Made by a program: the position numbers and the translations under genes | Notes under the pieces: model-generated | Told to the model about the DNA's origin: nothing | What the model saw: the letters and a program-made list of their open reading frames with translations, nothing else | Databases searched by the model: none | Shown here: piece by piece, positions 7,042-14,589 of the stretch | Numbering within the stretch: the stretch's first letter is position 1 | How the letters are laid out: the number at the start of each line of letters is the position of its first letter | NCBI RefSeq assembly: GCF_029024945.1 | Contig: NZ_CP118978.1 | Span: 1-27,211, forward strand | Reading direction: 5' to 3' | Source of the DNA: Staphylococcus succinus | Lineage (GTDB): Bacteria; Bacillota; Bacilli; Staphylococcales; Staphylococcaceae | DNA length: 27,211 bases

Positions 7042-7473
7042 ATGCCAAATCAAAATCATAAAAAAGCTAAAACAATCAATATCAATTTAACTGAAGCCGA
7101 GTACGAAAAAGTAAAGCAACTTGCTGAAATCAGAGATTTAAATCCAACGGCATATACACGACTTACTGCATTAGGTAATCGGATTAAACCGACGGTTGTA
7201 TATCCTGCCGATGAACGCATTGATGCACTTGAAAAAGAGAATCAAGATCTTAAAAAGCAACTTATGGCAGGTTATGGTCAATATGAAGTGACAAGAGAAG
7301 ATTTCGATAATCTAGAAGAGCAATATTATCATTATGCAGGCTATGTGAATACATTTAAAGACTTCTTAAAGTATGTGCAAAACGATGCGGAATATATAAA
7401 TTTGAAAGGCTATAAAAATGATGAAAAATTAAAAGAAGAGATTAGGGATGCTATTAAAGAATTTAACAGTTAA
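7042..7473 (+). CDS. Ribbon-helix-helix and coiled-coil plasmid protein, unknown function
   Basis: The 143-residue protein starts MPNQNHKKAKTININLTEAEYEKVKQLAEIRDLNPTAY, a ribbon-helix-helix pattern like MobC or CopG proteins (about 10-48). A coiled-coil segment follows (DERIDALEKENQDLKKQL, about 55-75), then an aromatic, acidic C-terminal half. GGAGGGG 7-10 nt upstream supports the ATG at 7042; a longer frame from 6916 would read through the inverted repeats and is rejected. It may be an accessory mobilisation factor or a repressor acting on the repeats just upstream. Confidence 0.65.
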   Translation: MPNQNHKKAKTININLTEAEYEKVKQLAEIRDLNPTAYTRLTALGNRIKPTVVYPADERIDALEKENQDLKKQLMAGYGQYEVTREDFDNLEEQYYHYAGYVNTFKDFLKYVQNDAEYINLKGYKNDEKLKEEIRDAIKEFNS

Positions 7474-7533
7474 ATAAGGTATTATTAACAATGCAATTGA
7501 TTAATATAATTGACTTTAAGGAGTTTATTCAAA

Positions 7534-7692
7534 ATGGAAAAAGAAATTAAAACAGAATATAAAATGATTAAAGTGAACAAAGAATTACATAAATTACTTA
7601 AAATTGAGTCTGTCTCAAGTGGCAAATCAATGCAAAATATAGCTGAAAAAGCTATCAAAAATTATATTCATATTTTAGAATGTATTGAATAA
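7534..7692 (+). CDS. Small ribbon-helix-helix-like protein
   Basis: This 52-residue protein begins MEKEIKTEYKMIKVNKELHKLLKIESVSSGKSMQNIAEKA. A beta strand followed by two helices with the SGKSMQ turn is typical of CopG/Arc-type DNA-binding proteins and antitoxins. AAGGAG lies 10 nt upstream of the ATG. It sits 60 bp after the 7042 gene and may share its transcript. It could be a copy-control protein or an orphan antitoxin; no toxin gene is adjacent in the same operon. Confidence 0.6.
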   Translation: MEKEIKTEYKMIKVNKELHKLLKIESVSSGKSMQNIAEKAIKNYIHILECIE

Positions 7693-7861
7693 ATATTATG
7701 AAATATATAGGTGTTGAAGATGGTGATAGTAACATGGTATTTCTGTAAACACCAAATTAACGATAGTATACTGTAATAGGTACTGGTATTAAGTATCTTA
7801 ATTTCTATTTAACATATTTCAACTTATCGGAAGCTACCTATCATCGTATATTCGGAGATGA
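7693..7861. other. AT-rich leader upstream of the Fst locus
   Basis: No gene is visible. A stretch here (about 7778-7845, AGGTACTGGTATTAAGTA onward) recurs in diverged form at about 8643-8712, so the region was once duplicated. Confidence 0.4.
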
Positions 7862-7867
7862 TATAAT
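7859..7867 (+). promoter_or_regulatory. Promoter of the Fst toxin mRNA (RNA I)
   Basis: This is an extended -10 element, TGATATAAT (TG at 7859-7860, TATAAT at 7862-7867). The -35 is poor, as is common with extended -10 promoters. Transcription would start near 7874. Confidence 0.65.
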
Positions 7868-7925
7868 ATATAGGTCGCCTATCTCTCAGGCGTCAATTCA
7901 GACGCAGAGAGGAGGTGCATATCAA

Positions 7926-8027
7926 ATGGTCGAAGCTCTTGTTCACATCACGACCACAGTCATCAGTGGTTGTATTGTTGCGTTATTTACGCATTGGCTA
8001 CGTACATGTAACAATAAGAAAAAATAG
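7926..8027 (+). CDS. fst: Fst-family type I toxin
   Basis: This 33-residue membrane toxin has a short N-terminus, a hydrophobic helix (IVALF) within VISGCIVALFTHWL and a charged tail ending NNKKK. It matches the Fst/PepA1 toxin pattern in which SGC-hydrophobic-FxHWL is conserved. Such peptides insert in the membrane and kill plasmid-free cells. AGGAGG lies 9 nt before the ATG. It overlaps antisense RNA II through repeats and a shared terminator. It is too short for ordinary gene callers but recognition is strong. Confidence 0.88.
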   Translation: MVEALVHITTTVISGCIVALFTHWLRTCNNKKK

Positions 8028-8047
8028 GCGATATTAGCCAACGCCTA

Positions 8048-8111
8048 AAAATCCCCTCACTATTGCGAGTAGTGAGGGGATTGGTGCATATAATGCACGA
8101 AGCTCTTGTTA
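8048..8111 (-). ncRNA. RNA II antitoxin of the Fst locus
   Basis: This antisense RNA of about 64 nt is transcribed toward the toxin gene. Its minus-strand promoter has -35 TTGCAT (8146-8141) and -10 TATAAT (8122-8117) with an 18-bp spacer. It covers the second direct repeat (8098-8110) and ends at the shared terminator. Pairing with RNA I at the repeats and the terminator would block toxin translation. Confidence 0.75.
8050..8082. terminator. Shared bidirectional terminator of Fst RNA I and RNA II
   Basis: A perfect 13-bp stem, AATCCCCTCACTA / TAGTGAGGGGATT, has a 7-nt loop. In Fst loci both convergent RNAs end at this stem, and its loop starts the sense-antisense contact. Confidence 0.85.
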
Positions 8112-8235
8112 ACTAAATTATAACATTGGTTAGTGGAGAAATGCAAAACTATAGAGTGTGAGGATTTAGATTAGAAATTTTTCTTTTTAAAGACAAATAC
8201 TACGAGAATTAGGAAAACAATAATATAAACAATAT

Positions 8236-8580
8236 GGTTCTGTTGCAAAGTCCAGAAAGAATAGCTAATTATCTTTGAATATATTTATTTTCTCTTAACT
8301 AGCCAACATGTGATTAATTTCGTGGCACGGCGAAAATCCATAGATTTTAAAAGACCTATGTTCTTTTTATATACTCATTTTTACTATTATTAACACTAAG
8401 GAAATAAATTCGTTCGCTTATGAAAAATTAAAAATATATCAAGACAAGAAGAAACTCGTTTCAAAAAATACAAAAAATGAAACTTTAATCAAATTGAGTG
8501 GCATAACTTATTATTAAAACAACGTTAAAGCCTCTGACTTTGTATAGAACTGTATACTATTTTAACTTTGCAACAGAACC
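8236..8580 (-). mobile_element. Decayed, internally rearranged IS257/IS431-like element
   Basis: IS6-family terminal inverted repeats GGTTCTGTTGCAAAGT (8236-8251) and its complement (8565-8580) enclose only 345 bp. Positions 8290-8380 resemble the transposase-end segment of the intact copy (ATTTCGTGGCACGGCGAAAATCC) in the same orientation. The rest is foreign, including TATCAAGACAAGAAGAAACT from the acetyltransferase flank. No transposase is coded. It forms the left border of an IS-bounded segment ending at 16457. Confidence 0.8.
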
Positions 8581-8785
8581 ATGCTTTCTACATTATTACA
8601 TTTCTCTTAACTGAATGTATGTTACATTTTCTAAATTAATATACATAGGCACTGGATTAAGTACTTTAATAATATTTTTAACACATTCTGAGAATACTTC
8701 CCTATAATAGCCCATACAAGTGTTTTATGCTTTAATAAATCAATGACTTAGCTTTTTTATTTCTCTACTCCGTATTTCAATTTTG
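8581..8785. other. Intergenic stretch after the decayed IS
   Basis: No gene is visible. Positions 8643-8712 are a diverged copy of 7778-7845, the leader of the Fst locus, without the toxin. No clear terminator for the minus-strand operon is found. Confidence 0.4.
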
Positions 8786-9424
8786 TTAAATATACTTTAT
8801 TTTGTTTTTAAAAAATTCTATATACTCATCTCTACTATTTTGATCTTTATCAATTTCATATGCGATTAATGTATCTAAACATTGCATTCCAGTATATTCA
8901 ACTATTCCATGACTAATGTGAAATAGTACTTGTTTGTGTATATCTCCTGATGAACCATGTATTTTAAAACTATCTTCTGATGAACCAGTTGTTGTACTTA
9001 TAATAGCTTTTTTATTAGATAATCTGGCGTTCTTAAACTTCCCATATGCCCCTCCATAAATCCCTCCATATATTAAAACTTTATCAAACCATCCTTTTAA
9101 TATTGCAGGAACACTCGACCACCATAAAGGGAATTGAAAAATAATAATATCCGCCCACAATAGTTTGCTTAATTCAGATTTAATTTCCTTACTTAATATG
9201 TTATTTTTGTAAGCATGCTCTTGTTCTATAGGATATTTAAAAAAGTTATTATTTTTTAAATATTTAAAATCAGATTTTTGAGCAACAGGGTTAAAATTCA
9301 TTTTATACAAATCAGATACAACGACATTATTACCATTCTCCTTCAATACTGTTTGTGCAATATCTTTAAGTTTACTATTAAAAGATTGAGGTTCAGGGTG
9401 CGCATATACTATTAGAATATTCAT
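8786..9424 (-). CDS. Flavodoxin-fold NAD(P)H dehydrogenase (quinone)
   Basis: The 212-residue protein is of the NQO1/MdaB/KefF-like flavodoxin-fold family, which uses bound FAD or FMN to transfer two electrons from NAD(P)H to quinones. The N-terminal strand and FMN loop are MNILIVYAHPEPQSFN (1-16). The family motif FQFPLWWSSVPAILKGWFDKV lies at about 96-116, followed by the GGIYGGAYG glycine-rich region and the TTTGSSEDSF segment. It is the last gene of the pgi-gnd-zwf operon, 38 bp after zwf. It may use NADPH made by Zwf and Gnd, either detoxifying quinones or recycling NADP+; this coupling is inferred. Confidence 0.8.
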   Translation of the reverse strand: MNILIVYAHPEPQSFNSKLKDIAQTVLKENGNNVVVSDLYKMNFNPVAQKSDFKYLKNNNFFKYPIEQEHAYKNNILSKEIKSELSKLLWADIIIFQFPLWWSSVPAILKGWFDKVLIYGGIYGGAYGKFKNARLSNKKAIISTTTGSSEDSFKIHGSSGDIHKQVLFHISHGIVEYTGMQCLDTLIAYEIDKDQNSRDEYIEFFKNKIKYI

Positions 9425-9462
9425 TTAACTTCTCCTATATAGTGTTTTGCAATATTTACGTT

Positions 9463-10923
9463 TTATAGATTATTCCACCATTCAAAGTTATCTTGTTTAA
9501 GTAATTGATCACTTTCTTTAGGTCCAAAACTTCCTGGTTTATACTGTGGTATTGTTACGTTAGATTTTTTCCATTCAGTACTTATATAATCTATAAATTC
9601 CCATGAATGTTTAAGTTCTTCCCAATGTACAAAATTAGTTTGATTTCCTATTAAAGCATCACATATAAGTGATTCATAAGCATCCACTACTTGTTTTTTA
9701 TCTATTAAGTTATAGATTTGTATATTATGGTTTCTATTATTTCTAGTTGATTTATTTTCATAAATATATAGTGATATTTGGGCATTAGGTTCTATATTTA
9801 TTACCATTAAATTACAATCAACATCTTCATTATCATTTTCATAGATTAATTTACTATTTAATTTTTTAAATTCTATAACAACTTCTATTGCTTTTTTATT
9901 TAAACGCTTTCCTGTACGAATATAAAACGGTGTCCCTTTCCATCTATCATTATTAATGAGTAATTTCCCTGCTACAAATGTTTCTGTTGTTGAATCACTA
10001 TTAACACCTTTTTCTTCATGATATGACATTATCGGAGTTTCATTAATAATACCATTAATATATTGTCCTCTAACAAAATATTTGTGTACATCAGCCCCTT
10101 TCAAAAATTTTATATTGTTTAAAAGTTCGATTTTTTTTAGTCTAATATCTTTACTATTTCTGCTTTCGGGTTTCTCCATAGCAATAAGAGTAAGTATTTG
10201 TAGTGCATGATTTTGCACCATATCTTTAAGCGCTCCTGTAGAATCATAGTATTGGCCTCTATCTTCAATGCCTAAAGTTTCCGATAGAGTTATTTGAACA
10301 TTTGATATATACTTGTTGTTCCACAATGGTTCAAATATTGTATTACCAAAACGTAAAGATTCAATATTTTGCACCATCTCTTTACCTAGATAATGATCTA
10401 TTCTAAATATTTCTTCTTCTTTAAAATACTGTCTTATGTGTTTATTTAAGTCTTCGGCAGATTTCAAATCTTTTCCAAATGGTTTTTCTATTATTAATCT
10501 TGAAAATCCATTTGTATCAGAAAGACCTGATTGGCTTATGCTTTGAGTTATAATTTTAAAAAATTGAGGATTCATTGCTAAGTAAAATAATCTATTGCCA
10601 TCCAAACAATATTTTTTATCAATATCATTGGAAAGTTCCTTTAATTTATTCCAACTTGTTTTATCTTCAACATTTTGTTGAAAGTAAAATATGTTATCTA
10701 AAAATAAGTTCACCATTTCAAAATTTTCTTGGCTTAATAAAATTTGTTTTACTTTACTTCTATATTCTTCATCACTTATATCCTCTAAACCCGTAGAAAT
10801 GATAACTAATTTCTTAAAGTGACCCTTTTTATAAAGATTAAAAATAGAAGGTAGCAATTTCCTGTAACTTAAATCTCCTGTTCCGCCAAATATTGTTATT
10901 AATGATGATAAATTTTTATCCAA
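9463..10923 (-). CDS. zwf: Glucose-6-phosphate 1-dehydrogenase
   Basis: Zwf oxidises glucose 6-phosphate to 6-phosphogluconolactone and makes NADPH. The Rossmann motif GGTGDLSYRKL lies at 13-23, EKPFGKD at 146-152, and the catalytic substrate-binding signature RIDHYLGKE at 174-182. Its 486 residues match the family (480-495). The start is TTG at 10923, with AAGGGGGG 7 nt upstream; no ATG fits. Third gene of the operon, 63 bp after gnd. Its codon use is more AT-rich than that of gnd and pgi, which suggests a different source. Next to HxlA/HxlB it supplies the first oxidative step of the formaldehyde-oxidising cycle. Confidence 0.95.
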   Translation of the reverse strand: MDKNLSSLITIFGGTGDLSYRKLLPSIFNLYKKGHFKKLVIISTGLEDISDEEYRSKVKQILLSQENFEMVNLFLDNIFYFQQNVEDKTSWNKLKELSNDIDKKYCLDGNRLFYLAMNPQFFKIITQSISQSGLSDTNGFSRLIIEKPFGKDLKSAEDLNKHIRQYFKEEEIFRIDHYLGKEMVQNIESLRFGNTIFEPLWNNKYISNVQITLSETLGIEDRGQYYDSTGALKDMVQNHALQILTLIAMEKPESRNSKDIRLKKIELLNNIKFLKGADVHKYFVRGQYINGIINETPIMSYHEEKGVNSDSTTETFVAGKLLINNDRWKGTPFYIRTGKRLNKKAIEVVIEFKKLNSKLIYENDNEDVDCNLMVINIEPNAQISLYIYENKSTRNNRNHNIQIYNLIDKKQVVDAYESLICDALIGNQTNFVHWEELKHSWEFIDYISTEWKKSNVTIPQYKPGSFGPKESDQLLKQDNFEWWNNL

Positions 10924-10986
10924 AGCAGTTCCCCCCTTTTACTTGATTAGCTAGTTTCTGGTTTTCATTCCGTAACAGTAATTATA

Positions 10987-12393
10987 TTACTCTTCATCCC
11001 ATTGTGTGTGGAACACACCTTCACGGTCTTTACGTTCATAAGTATGTGCACCAAAATAGTCACGTTGTGCTTGGATAAGATTAGCTGACAAATCTTCAGA
11101 ACGATAACTATCATAGTAGTTCACACTTGCAGAGAATCCTGGTGTCGGTACACCGTTTTTAACGCCTGTTGCTACGACGTCTCTTAATGCATCTTGGTAA
11201 TCTGTAACAATATTTTTGAAGTATGGATCTAATAATAAGTTTTCAAGTTCTGGATTATTATCGTAAGCATCTTTAATTTTTTGTAAGAATTGTGCACGAA
11301 TGATACAACCTTCACGCCAAATCATTGCCAGTTCACCTAATTTTAAGTTCCATTCGTGATCTTCGCTCGATTTTCTCATTTGCGCAAAGCCTTGAGCGTA
11401 AGAACAAATCTTACTCATATATAATGCTTTTCTGATTTTTTCTAAGAATTCTTCTTTATTACCATCAAATGAAGCTTGTGGTCCATTTAATGATTTAGAC
11501 GCATTAACACGTTCTTCTTTAATGGATGAAATGAAACGAGCAAATACCGATTCAGTGATAATTGTTAATGGAATTCCTAATTCTAATGCATTAATAGAAG
11601 TCCATTTACCTGTACCTTTTTGACCAGCAGTATCTAATATTTTTTCTACTAATGGTTCATTATTTTCATCTAATTTAGTGAAAATATCACCAGTAATTTC
11701 TATTAAGTAACTTTCGAGTTCTCCAGCATTCCAATCTTTGAATGTTTGAGAAATTTCAGTATGACTCATACCTAATAAGTCTTTCATCATTGTATAACTT
11801 TCAGCGATTAATTGCATATCTGCATATTCAATACCGTTATGAACCATTTTCACATAATGACCTGCACCATTTGGGCCAATGTATGTTACGCAAGATGCAC
11901 CATCTTGCGCTTTAGCTGCAATGGCATCTAAGATATCACTGACTTTATTATAAGCGGCTTCTTGACCACCAGGCATTAATGAAGGACCAGTTAAAGCGCC
12001 TACTTCACCACCTGATACGCCCATACCAATGAAATTAACGCCACTTTCAGCTAATGTTTTATTTCGACGAATTGTATCTTGATAGTTTGTATTACCACCA
12101 TCAATTAAAATATCTTCATCGTCTAATAATGGAAGTAAGGCATTTATCATGTTATCCGTAGGACTACCAGCCTTAATCATCAACAAAATTTTACGGGGTT
12201 TTTCTAATGAATCTACAAATTCTTTCAAGTTATACGCAGGATATATCTTTTGATAATGAGACTTTTGAATAGTATCATTAATTTCATTATTATCTCTACT
12301 ATGAATACTCACAGAATATTTCTTATCCTCGATGTTCCACGCAAGATTTTTCCCCATAACACCTAAACCTAAAATTCCAATATTACTAGACAT
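10987..12393 (-). CDS. gnd: 6-phosphogluconate dehydrogenase, decarboxylating
   Basis: Gnd converts 6-phosphogluconate to ribulose 5-phosphate and CO2, with NADPH formed. The NADP-binding motif GLGVMGKNLA lies at 9-18, LIDGGNTNYQDT at 96-107, GMGVSGGEVGA at 123-133 and the catalytic GHYVKMVHNGIEY around 178-190 (Lys182 as catalytic base). The TAGQKGTGKW substrate motif and the C-terminal Gly-rich tail are intact. Its 468 residues are full length. It lies 31 bp after pgi. It regenerates the formaldehyde acceptor for HxlA and releases the formaldehyde carbon as CO2, so its linkage to hxlAB is functionally telling. Confidence 0.96.
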   Translation of the reverse strand: MSSNIGILGLGVMGKNLAWNIEDKKYSVSIHSRDNNEINDTIQKSHYQKIYPAYNLKEFVDSLEKPRKILLMIKAGSPTDNMINALLPLLDDEDILIDGGNTNYQDTIRRNKTLAESGVNFIGMGVSGGEVGALTGPSLMPGGQEAAYNKVSDILDAIAAKAQDGASCVTYIGPNGAGHYVKMVHNGIEYADMQLIAESYTMMKDLLGMSHTEISQTFKDWNAGELESYLIEITGDIFTKLDENNEPLVEKILDTAGQKGTGKWTSINALELGIPLTIITESVFARFISSIKEERVNASKSLNGPQASFDGNKEEFLEKIRKALYMSKICSYAQGFAQMRKSSEDHEWNLKLGELAMIWREGCIIRAQFLQKIKDAYDNNPELENLLLDPYFKNIVTDYQDALRDVVATGVKNGVPTPGFSASVNYYDSYRSEDLSANLIQAQRDYFGAHTYERKDREGVFHTQWDEE

Positions 12394-12424
12394 TGTATCC
12401 TCTCATTTCTTTATAGTTTATAAC

Positions 12425-13756
12425 CTACAATCTTGCTTCAAGATCTTTTTTCATATCTTCAAATCCTGGTTTACCAAGTAAAGCAAACATATTTTGTTTA
12501 TACGCTTCTACACCAGGTTGATTGAATGGATTTACGCCTAATTGATAACCACTCATAGCACATGCAAGTTCGAAGAAGTACACGACATAGCCAAATGTTT
12601 CTTCATCTAATTGTGGAATATTAACAACGATATTAGGTACGCCACCATCTGTATGTGCTAATAATGTACCTTCAAATGCTTTTGTATTAACTTCATCAAT
12701 TGTTTTACCAGCAAGATAATTTAATCCATCTAAATCGTCACTATCTTCTTCAATAGTAAGATCATGTTTTGGATGATTCACTTTTACAACTGTTTCAAAT
12801 AAGAAACGACGACCTTCTTGAACGTATTGTCCTAATGAATGTAAATCAGTAGTGTAGTTAGCACTTGAAGGATAAATACCTTTAAAGTCTTTACCTTCTG
12901 ATTCACCAAATAATTGTTTCCACCATTCGTTGAAATATTGCATTGACGGTTCATAGTTGATAAGCATTTCAGTTGTATAACCTTTGCTATATAGAAGGTT
13001 ACGGATTGTTGCATATTGATAAGCAATATTTTCTTCTAATTTGTCAGAAGATAATTCTTTACGTGCTTTTGCTGCACCAATCATCATCGCTTCAATATTA
13101 ATACCTGCAGCTGCGATTGGTAATAAACCTACAGCAGTTAACACTGAATAACGGCCACCTACATCATCAGGGACTACAAATGTTTCATAACCTTCATTTG
13201 TAGCTAATTGTTTTAATGCACCTTTTTGTTTATCTGTTGTAGCAAAGATACGTTTTTTAGCTTCTTCTTTGCCATATTTATTCTCAACTAATTGTTTGAA
13301 TAAACGGAATGCAACTGCTGGTTCTGTAGTTGTACCAGATTTAGAAATGACGTTTACAGAGAAATCTTTGTCAGCTAAATAATCTACTAATTCTTTTGTA
13401 TAATTTGATGATAAATGATTACCTACAAAAACAATTTCAGGATAGTCATTATTTGTTCTAAATGAAGATGTTAGCATTTCAATAGCAGCACGTGCACCAA
13501 GGTATGAGCCACCAATACCAATAACAACTAACACGTCAGAATTTACTTTAATACGTTTAGAAGCTTCTACAATTCTTGAAAACTCTTCTTTATCGTAATC
13601 AATTGGAAGGTCTACCCAACCCAAGAAATTATTTCCTGCACCAGTTCCTTCATGTATCGTTTTGTGTAATGTCTTCACGATATCTTTTTGTTGTTCTAAT
13701 TCATGTTCTCCAAAAAATTCTAAAGTCTTACCATAATCTAATTGAATATGAGTCAT
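12425..13756 (-). CDS. pgi: Glucose-6-phosphate isomerase
   Basis: Pgi interconverts fructose 6-phosphate and glucose 6-phosphate. The phosphate-binding SIS motifs are VVIGIGGSYLGARA (77-90) and ISKSGTTTEPA (137-147). DDVGGRYSVLTAVGLLPIAAAG and GVNPFNQPGVEAYKQNMFALLG are the classical Pgi signatures. The 443 residues equal the usual length in Firmicutes. GGAGG lies 9-10 nt before the ATG. First gene of the minus-strand operon and divergent from hxlA1. It should be an extra copy of the chromosomal housekeeping gene, steering HxlB product into Zwf. Confidence 0.96.
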   Translation of the reverse strand: MTHIQLDYGKTLEFFGEHELEQQKDIVKTLHKTIHEGTGAGNNFLGWVDLPIDYDKEEFSRIVEASKRIKVNSDVLVVIGIGGSYLGARAAIEMLTSSFRTNNDYPEIVFVGNHLSSNYTKELVDYLADKDFSVNVISKSGTTTEPAVAFRLFKQLVENKYGKEEAKKRIFATTDKQKGALKQLATNEGYETFVVPDDVGGRYSVLTAVGLLPIAAAGINIEAMMIGAAKARKELSSDKLEENIAYQYATIRNLLYSKGYTTEMLINYEPSMQYFNEWWKQLFGESEGKDFKGIYPSSANYTTDLHSLGQYVQEGRRFLFETVVKVNHPKHDLTIEEDSDDLDGLNYLAGKTIDEVNTKAFEGTLLAHTDGGVPNIVVNIPQLDEETFGYVVYFFELACAMSGYQLGVNPFNQPGVEAYKQNMFALLGKPGFEDMKKDLEARL

Positions 13757-13805
13757 CTAAAAAGCCTCCAAATTTGTAATTATTAGTCTTATATTTACAA
13801 TTCCA

Positions 13806-13820
13806 ACTGTACACTACAGT
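13806..13820. promoter_or_regulatory. Perfect palindrome upstream of pgi
   Basis: ACTGTA-CAC-TACAGT lies 50-64 bp before the pgi start, outside the HxlR motif. It has the size and symmetry of a repressor operator. The bound factor is unknown. Confidence 0.5.
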
Positions 13821-13880
13821 GTAATATTATTCATACTGAAAAAATAGTCACCCCCTTTAGATAAGCTGACATTCCCTATA

Positions 13881-13900
13881 TGCCAATTTTGTCAGTATTG
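13881..13900. promoter_or_regulatory. HxlR operator candidate, hxlA1/pgi
   Basis: TGCCA-ATTT-TGTCA followed by GTATTG, reading toward hxlA1. It aligns with the sites at 20406-20428 and 27010-27030 (CAATACTGACA, 4 nt, TGTCA); one half-site base differs here. The GTATTG end runs into the hxlA -35 box, a position expected for an activator. Further TGACA/TGTCA half-sites lie at 13868 and 13915. Confidence 0.7.
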
Positions 13901-13956
13901 ATTTATTGATAATTATGTCAAAATAAAGGTATAAATTAATGAAAGGATGAATTATA

Positions 13957-14589
13957 GTGGAATTACAATTAGCTATTGATTTATTAAATAAAGAAGAAGC
14001 AGCAGAATTAGCGAAAAAAGTAGAAGAATATGTCGATATTGTTGAAATTGGTACACCAATTGTGATTAATGAAGGTTTACCTGCCGTTCAACATTTAAAT
14101 GAAAATATAAGCAATGCTAAAGTATTAGCAGACTTAAAAATCATGGATGCAGCAGACTATGAAGTAAGCCAAGCTGTTAAATTCGGCGCTGATGTTGTAA
14201 CAATTTTAGGTGTAGCAGAAGATGCGTCAATTAAAGCAGCAGTTGAAGAAGCACATAAAAATGACAAACAATTATTAGTAGATATGATTGCTGTACAAGA
14301 TTTAGAAAAACGTGCGAAAGAATTAGATGAAATGGGTGCTGACTATATTGCAGTGCACACTGGTTATGATTTACAAGCTGAAGGACAATCTCCATTAGAT
14401 AGCTTACGTAAAGTTAAATCAGTAATTAAAAATTCTAAAGTCGCAGTTGCTGGTGGTATTAAACCAGATACAATTAAAGAAATTGTTGCAGAAGAACCTG
14501 ACTTAGTAATTGTTGGTGGCGGTATCGCAAATGCTGATGACCCTGTAGAAGCAGCTAAACAATGTCGTGACGCTATTGAAGGTAAATAA
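13957..14589 (+). CDS. hxlA: 3-hexulose-6-phosphate synthase, copy 1
   Basis: HxlA joins formaldehyde to ribulose 5-phosphate to form 3-hexulose 6-phosphate. It is a 210-residue TIM barrel of the orotidine-phosphate decarboxylase superfamily. The metal and proton-transfer motif is DLKIMD (59-64). VGGGIANADDPVEAAKQCR near the end is the phosphate-binding loop. The start is GTG or ATG-like at 13957, preceded by AAAGGATG 9 nt away. It overlaps hxlB1 by one base (TAATG). Compared with copies 2 and 3 it is clearly diverged at about one residue in ten, including KNDKQ where they have KHGKQ. Confidence 0.95.
   Translation: MELQLAIDLLNKEEAAELAKKVEEYVDIVEIGTPIVINEGLPAVQHLNENISNAKVLADLKIMDAADYEVSQAVKFGADVVTILGVAEDASIKAAVEEAHKNDKQLLVDMIAVQDLEKRAKELDEMGADYIAVHTGYDLQAEGQSPLDSLRKVKSVIKNSKVAVAGGIKPDTIKEIVAEEPDLVIVGGGIANADDPVEAAKQCRDAIEGK

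Larger units (their letters stand above)
7874..8082 (+). ncRNA. RNA I of the Fst type I toxin-antitoxin locus (toxin mRNA)
   Basis: The transcript carries a 5' structure: CGCCT / AGGCG, and the competing GCGTC / GACGC flanked by CTCTC / GAGAG, which lies next to the AGGAGG ribosome binding site and could hide it. It then holds the toxin frame and ends in the hairpin at 8050-8082. Direct repeats CGAAGCTCTTGTT at 7931-7943 and 8098-8110 flank the unit, as in par of pAD1. Ends are estimated. Confidence 0.7.
13757..13956. promoter_or_regulatory. Divergent control region between pgi and hxlA1
   Basis: About 200 bp serve both the pgi-gnd-zwf operon and hxlAB-hxlR. They hold the HxlR operator candidate (13881-13900) and a separate palindrome (13806-13820). 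For hxlA1 a -35 TTGATT (13898-13903) fused to the operator is followed 17 bp later by only a weak -10 (AAAATA). A candidate pgi promoter is -35 TTGGCA with -10 TATCTA on the minus strand, 17 bp apart, whose -35 overlaps the same operator. RBS GAAAGGATG precedes hxlA1. Confidence 0.6.

Noticed and set aside
12832..13026. 64-codon open frame inside pgi
   Set aside because: Same-strand frame-shifted shadow of an intact, recognisable enzyme.
13806..13820. Possible BlaI/MecI operator
   Set aside because: The palindrome contains TACA/TGTA-like pieces, but spacing does not fit the TACA-N-TGTA box and no bla or mec genes are present.
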